Positions 58,953 to 64,000 of a stretch of 64,000 nt of DNA are shown piece by piece. The translations under genes and the position numbers were made by a program. The DNA comes from Aquipluma nitroreducens (GTDB taxonomy: Bacteria > Bacteroidota > Bacteroidia > Bacteroidales > Prolixibacteraceae): assembly GCF_009689585.1 (NCBI RefSeq), contig NZ_AP018694.1, forward strand, positions 4,703,501 to 4,767,500, read 5' to 3'. The stretch's first letter is position 1; each line of letters starts with the position of its first letter. The notes under the pieces are model-generated. The model searched no databases. It worked only from the letters and a program-made list of their open reading frames with translations, and had not been told where the DNA came from.

Positions 58953-60295
58953 ATGATTACATCAAGGGAAAAGCTATCAAGATTTAATTTACTAAAAGTT
59001 CTGCTATTGGGGATTATCCTGTTTATAGGTTTTCTAACAAAAGCTCAAACGTTTACACTGGAGCAATGCATCGACACTGCATTGCAGTATAACCGAACCA
59101 TCAAACTATCACAGCAGGATGTTTTTCAGGCCAATGAGAAAAACAAGGAAACCAAAGGCAATCTGTTTCCAAAACTGAATGGGATAACTGATTATCGCTA
59201 TTATACCGACTTACCTTATCAGCTGATGCCTGCTGATGCTTTTGGAGGTCCTGCCGGAACTTATAAGGAAGTACAATTTGGTGTGCCGCAAAGCCTGAAT
59301 ACCAATCTGCAACTAACGGTGCCCATTTACAACCCAACAGCTTTAGGTGCGATAAAAACTACCCGGATAGCCAGTGAACTTTCTGAAGTTCAGAAAAGGA
59401 AAACAGATGAAGATGTGGTGCTGGAAGTTTCAAATGCTTACTACAACGCACAGATTCTATTGAATCAACTGGCTTTTTTGGACAGCAACATGATCAATAC
59501 CAATAAACTACTGCAAACAACCACGTTGCTGCACCAACAGCAGATTGCAAAAGGAACTGATGTGGACAGACTCCAATTACAGTTGGATCAGTTAGCCAAT
59601 CAAAGAAAAACCGTTTTTTCGCAGCAGCAGCAAGTGTTAAATGCACTCAAATTTCTGATGGGAAAACCAATTTCTGATTCCATCCAGGTTGCAATAACTG
59701 AAAACACTTTGGTTCAATTGGATCCTCAGATTCAAGCGACTACAGACATGAAGTTGATTGATAAAAATTACAATTTAATTACGCTGAACTTAAAGGGCTT
59801 CGTAATTCAAAATTGCCTTCGTTGGGTGCTTACGGAGTTTATGGTACGACTGGCTATGGCAATACTGGCGCCAATAGCTTTTTCAATTTTCATCCAATCG
59901 GTTATGTTGGCGCTCAACTGTCGATCCCACTGTTTAATGGCACGATTACAAAACACAAGATTGTACAAAAAAAGATAGATATACAGAAAACAAATATTCA
60001 GAAAGAACTGGTATCAGAAAAATCGAAACTCGACCTGATTAATGCCGAAATGCAATATACGCTTGCAAACCAAAACATTGCAACAGTTAATGATCAAATA
60101 AAACTGGCAAAAAAGATTTACAACAATACCGTGCTGCAAAACAAACAAGGAATGGCAACCATTACTGATTTGCTACTGGCCGACAATTCATTACGCGAAG
60201 CACAGCAAAACTACATCGTTGCAATGGTAAATCTTCGAAAGGCTGAATTGGAATACAAACGGGTAACAGGAAACCTTATGGCAATTAAAAATTAA
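58953..60295 (+). pseudogene. TolC-family outer membrane efflux protein, frameshifted
   Basis: The N-terminal part (58953 to about 59800) has a signal peptide and TFTLEQCIDTALQYNRTIKL, and the C-terminal part (to 60295) reads LPSLGAYGVYGTTGYG and IPLFNGTITKHKIVQKKIDI, both TolC-type. They join in frame if one base is restored near 59799 (LKG-x-RNSKLPSLGAYG). The full protein would be about 447 residues. It forms the outer membrane duct of a tripartite pump. Confidence 0.88.
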
Positions 60296-60320
60296 AAATC
60301 ACGAATTAAAAATCAAGGAA

Positions 60321-61374
60321 ATGAAAAAAACGATCATTTATATAATTGTGGCATTGGCTTTAATCTCCATAGTGGTAATTCGCCTGAAGACCAACAAGAA
60401 ACCACTGTAAACAGGGTTTATCAATACAACAAAGAACAGGCAATTAATGTGCAGGCCATCACGCTGAAGCTTGAAAGTGTTAAAAATGATATTTCTTACA
60501 CGGGAACCTTTGAACCCAACAAAGAAACAAGAATAAGCGCGGATATTCAGGGAAAAATTAATTCGGTTTTGGTGGATGTTGGAAGTGCGGTCCGAAAAGG
60601 TCAGGCTTTAGTTCAACTGGACAACTCCTTACTGGAACTGCAATTACAAACCATTGAAATTCAGATTGAAGGATTGGAAGCGGATGTAAAACGATATACC
60701 GTACTTGCCAATGCCGATGCCATTCAAGGTGTTCAGCTGGAAAAGACCGAATTGTCCTTTAAATCAGCTAAAGTACAGAAGGCTACTCTAACGGAGCAAA
60801 TCAATAAAACGATTATTACAGCGCCATTCAGCGGAATTGTTACCGCGAAACTAACAGAAGAAGGAGCCTTCTCGGCACCAGGTATTCCTTTACTCCAAAT
60901 CACAGATATCTCAAGCCTGAAGTTTACTGTAAATGTTCCCGAACAGGAGTTAAGTCAGTTCGAAACCAATCAACAATACGCTCTTTCCGCAGATGCTTAT
61001 CCGGAAACGGTGTTGTCGGGAAAGGTGATCATGACAGGCAGCAAAGCCAATATGGGGAATAGTTTTCCGGTACAATTTCAGTAAACAACACCGCCGATTT
61101 AAAAATCAAATCAGGAATGTTTGGAAATGTACAGTTGAAAAACAAGGCAGAAGAAAAGTTAATCATTATCCCGGCATCTGCAATCGTTGGAACAAACATT
61201 CAACCACAAGTTTTTCTGGTCAAAAATGGTAAAGCCATTCTTCAAAATATCACCACTTCAAACCGGTTTCAAAATAAAGTACAGGTTTCAAGTGGGTTAA
61301 CCGAAGGCGATGTAATTATAACCAACGGGTTTATCAATCTTTTTGATGGCGCAAATGTGACAATTAGCAATTAA
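60321..61374 (+). pseudogene. RND efflux adaptor (HlyD/AcrA type), frameshifted twice
   Basis: MKKTIIYIIVALALISIVVI is the membrane anchor; the frame breaks near 60398 and continues as ETTVNRVYQYNKEQAIN. The lipoyl and barrel parts follow (DIQGKINSVLVDVGSAVRKG, ITAPFSGIVTAKLTEEGAFS). A second break near 61078 leads to VNNTADLKIKSGMFGNVQL. Both need one base restored. The protein links the RND pump to TolC. Confidence 0.88.
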
Positions 61375-61379
61375 GTATC

Positions 61380-63236
61380 ATGAACATTACAAAAATAGCA
61401 ATCAATCGTCCATCGCTGATCATCGTTCTTTCAGCGTATTCGCCCTGTTGGGGATCATTGGATTTACAAACCTGGGTATGAACTGTTGCCAGACTTCAAC
61501 CAGCCGGTGGTAGTAATAAAAACAATGTATCCGGGTGCCGAACCCAATGAAGTAGAAACCTCTGTTTCCAGAAAAATAGAGGACGCCTTATCGAATCTCG
61601 AAGGTGTCGATTATTTGGAGACCAAGTCGATGCCCAATGCTTCCGTTATTATTGCCAACCTAAAATACGGAACGAACCTGAGCATTGCCATGCAGGATGC
61701 CCAGCGGTATATCGACAATATTAAAAAAGATCTACCGGCAGACATTTTGAGTCCGGTGATGACCAAGGTTTCGCCCAACGATTTACCCATTATATCGATC
61801 AGCGCAACAAGTCGCTTGCCTGCTACAGAGTTTTATCAAAAATGAAAGATGAGTATCTTCCACAAATTCAGCAATTGAAAGGGGTGGCAGAAATTACTCT
61901 GCTTGGCGGAGAAGAACGGGAAATTCAAGTGAAGGCTGATCAGGATAAACTGAAACTGTACAAAATATCACTATATCAGGTTGTAGAGGCCATTAACCGC
62001 TCAGGAATTGATTTGCCTGCCGGTAAAGCGCAAACTGATAAAGAAAGTAATTCAGTTCGTCTGACAGGAAAGTTTTCGAACGTAAATGATATCATGAATG
62101 TTCAGGTAGCTATGCCTGGGCCGGGAATGCCGGTTTATGTAAAAGATGTGGCAACTGTTATTGATGGGGTAAAAGAAATAAGTTCGGTTAGCCGTTACAA
62201 TGGCGTAAACGGAATAGGTCTTTTATTGAAAAAACAAGGCGATGCCAACGCGGTAGAAGTTTCAAAATTAGTCACACGAAACTCAAACAAATTGAAAGTG
62301 CAAACTCCAACTACGGGGTGAAATTTGATGTTGCCGATGATTCAACCGACATGACCATTGCGGCAGTAAATTCAGTAGTCGATGACCTGATTCTGGCTGT
62401 AATCCTGGTTTCATTGGTTATGTTCCTGTTTTTACGAAGCTACCGGAACTCTTTGATCGTATTAATTGCAATCCCGACCTCATTAATTACCGCGTTTGCA
62501 GTTATGTGGCTGATGGGCTTCACCTTAAACCTGATGACCTTGCTGGCCATGTCGTTAATTATCGGAATCCTGGTGGATGATGCCATCGTAATTCTGGAAA
62601 ACATTCAGCGACACCTCGATATGGGAAAAGACAAGGAAACCGCGGCATTGGAAGGGCGTATGGAAATTGGATTTCAGCCATTTCAATTACGCTGGTCGAT
62701 GTGGTTGTATTCTTACCGATTCTGTTTTTGCAGGTATTTGTAGCCGATATGCTGAAACAATTTCAATCGTTGTAATAACATCAACACTTACCAGCTTATT
62801 GGTGGGTTTTACCTTGGTGCCATGGCTAGCTTCACGAATAGGCAAAAAGGAAGATTTACAACGACCAACTTCATGAACCGTTTTTGCTTTGGTTCGAAAA
62901 CAATTAACAACATTCATCGATTGGTACGGACGTCAGTTAGAATGGGTTCTTAGCCATAAACTTATTTTTTCCGGAATCGTTATTTTCCTTTTGGTAATGA
63001 CGGGGGTGATGATGAAACAAGGCATTATCGGAAAAGAAATGATGTCGACCGGAGATCAGGAAAGTTCGTTGAATCTGGAATATGATAAAACTACAACCGT
63101 TCAGGAAAACAATATCAGAACGCAACGAGTTGAAAACTTTATCCTTCAGCAACCTGAAGTAGCTACACTTTTCAGCAACATTGCCGGGCCAAGCACAGGT
63201 ATCGGAAGTTTAGGGGTGGGCTCTGCCAATATCTCG
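61380..63236 (+). pseudogene. RND (AcrB/HAE1-type) efflux permease, frameshifted many times and truncated
   Basis: MNITKIAINRPSLIIVL starts the first helix. Later pieces show VVVIKTMYPGAEPNEVETSV, DLPIISISATSRLPATEFYQ, FKLNLM-like helix runs and ILVDDAIVILENIQRHLDMG (the AcrB GILVDDAIVVVEN motif). At least eight breaks occur, e.g. near 61425, 61475, 61841, 62279, 62657, 62760, 62870 and 62885; those I could resolve are single-base losses in A or T runs. Only about 620 of 1000+ codons are present, since the sequence changes abruptly at 63237. Confidence 0.88.
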
Positions 63237-63237
63237 T

Positions 63238-63440
63238 AAGCTTGAAATTGGCCCTTTTCGTGGTTATGCTACTAGTTGGTGGAATTCATGATTTTTATTT
63301 TGGCATGAAATCGATTGATGAATGCAACAATCATTAGGAAAGAAATTCAAATGTTAGCACGGTGGACCGGAATGCTTAATCTGTTGCTGGCCTTAATTAT
63401 TGCCTTTCTGGGCATTGCGATATCGCGAGGTGGATTCTGA
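63238..63440 (+). pseudogene. C-terminal fragment of the CopD-like protein (copy)
   Basis: It duplicates the last 68 codons of the gene at 45633-46109. Two single-base losses break its frame. It has no start and is part of the duplicated segment. Confidence 0.85.
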
Positions 63441-63466
63441 AGTTTTGATAAATAAATTCTGGAAAA

Positions 63467-64000
63467 ATGAAAATTAACAGCGAAACAAAAATATCAGTTC
63501 TAATTAAAGAAAACTCAAACGCAATTGAAGCTATCGTTTCTGTCAACCCTCATTTTAGCAAATTAAGAAATCCATTGCTCCGTGGAATATTAGCTTCAAG
63601 AACCAGTATTGGAGATGCTGCCCGAATTGGAAAATGTGACATTGAGGTTCTTTTTAAATCACTTGCTGAAATAGGTTTCGAGATTGAAAAAGATGCGATT
63701 TTGAAAGAAGAGAAAATAGAGCAATCTGCAAATTCCGAAATTTTAAACGCCATTAAATTGGCCAAGGTGACCTCGTTGGATGTCAGGCCAACTTTGGAAA
63801 GAGGTGGAGACCCATTCAATGAAATAATGGGCGAACTAATGAGGCTTCAGGATGGATACGCATTGGAAGTTATCAATACGTTTGAACCAACGCCACTGAT
63901 TAAAATAGCGAATGCCAGAGGATATTCGAGTAGGATTGAAACAAAAGAAGATGCCGTTTACACTTATTTCTTTAAAGTGGGCGAAGCCAAAGAAGAAGCC
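63467..64000 (+). CDS. DUF1858-DUF2249 protein, copy cut by the right edge
   Basis: The first 178 codons match the gene at 46136 base for base as far as I compared; the frame is open to the window end. It covers DUF1858 and most of the first DUF2249 domain. Because of the HindIII junction it may not be an independent gene. Confidence 0.75.
   Translation, partial: MKINSETKISVLIKENSNAIEAIVSVNPHFSKLRNPLLRGILASRTSIGDAARIGKCDIEVLFKSLAEIGFEIEKDAILKEEKIEQSANSEILNAIKLAKVTSLDVRPTLERGGDPFNEIMGELMRLQDGYALEVINTFEPTPLIKIANARGYSSRIETKEDAVYTYFFKVGEAKEEA

Larger units (their letters stand above)
63237..64000 (+). repeat. Near-identical copy of 45904-46669
   Basis: From TAAGCTT onward the sequence equals the region starting at 45904, with only two differences noticed: one A lost at about 63322 and one at about 63351. 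The join falls on a HindIII site (AAGCTT at 63238-63243 and 45905-45910). It cuts into the RND gene, so an assembly or ligation chimera is likely. Confidence 0.93.

Overview
Organism and evidence. The window comes from a Bacteroidota (Bacteroidetes) genome, most likely of the order Bacteroidales/Marinilabiliales. The signs are a gliding-type GldF/GldG protein, promoters of the TTTG-N19-TAnnTTTG type, almost no Shine-Dalgarno sequences, a tmRNA whose tag reads GENNYALAA, a Bacteroidetes-type tyrosine integrase and a MobC/relaxase/coupling-protein mobilisation module. Most of the window is AT-rich and tightly packed. LAYOUT. (1) 1-12.6 kb is chromosomal core: MFS fragment, MATE pump, lipoprotein, surE, lpxB, GNAT, a fused gldF-gldG, dnaN, a DnaQ-like exonuclease, an FAH-family hydrolase and the tmRNA gene ssrA. 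Several intergenic gaps carry palindromic repeats. (2) 12.6-40.5 kb is an integrated mobilisable element next to ssrA. Its integrase is cut off by an IS21-family element (13635-16323). Cargo and defence follow: a phosphatase, a winged-helix/nucleotidyltransferase pair, and a type I restriction-modification locus (hsdR, hsdM, hsdS) with a cyclase-like SatD-type gene and a DUF3307 membrane protein inserted between hsdR and hsdM. Next comes a leading-region-like block of small genes (DUF6573, SSB-tailed protein, J-domain protein, RadC), five of which are headed by copies of one structured leader and two by another. A primase-like protein, an oriT-like hairpin, MobC, relaxase and a VirD4/TraG-type coupling protein complete the transfer module; no type IV secretion channel genes are present. 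(3) 40.9-48.5 kb is a redox and nitrosative-stress-like cluster: flavin-binding proteins, MBL di-iron-like protein, AraC regulator, carboxymuconolactone decarboxylases, DUF2249 proteins, a heme-copper-like membrane protein and a DUF59 protein. (4) 48.5-56.7 kb, minus strand, is Rrf2 regulator - TDT/SLAC1 channel - narG-H-J-I, a respiratory nitrate reductase operon. (5) 56.9-63.2 kb holds a cupin, two TetR regulators sharing an operator palindrome, and a TolC/adaptor/RND efflux set that is riddled with single-base losses in homopolymers. (6) 63237-64000 repeats 45904-46669 almost exactly, joined at a HindIII site, so it is probably an artefact. HOW THE PARTS WORK TOGETHER. The mobile element adds restriction and a possible nucleotide-signalling module to the host; its leader-headed genes all point toward the oriT-like site, the orientation expected of early-entering genes read from transferred single-stranded DNA. 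The cluster to its right would let the cell respire nitrate and handle reactive nitrogen products. The best candidates for undescribed biology are the repeated structured leaders (27.7-34.7 kb) and the cyclase-like/DUF3307 pair with 29-bp-spaced iterons inside the type I RM locus (21.9-23.4 kb).
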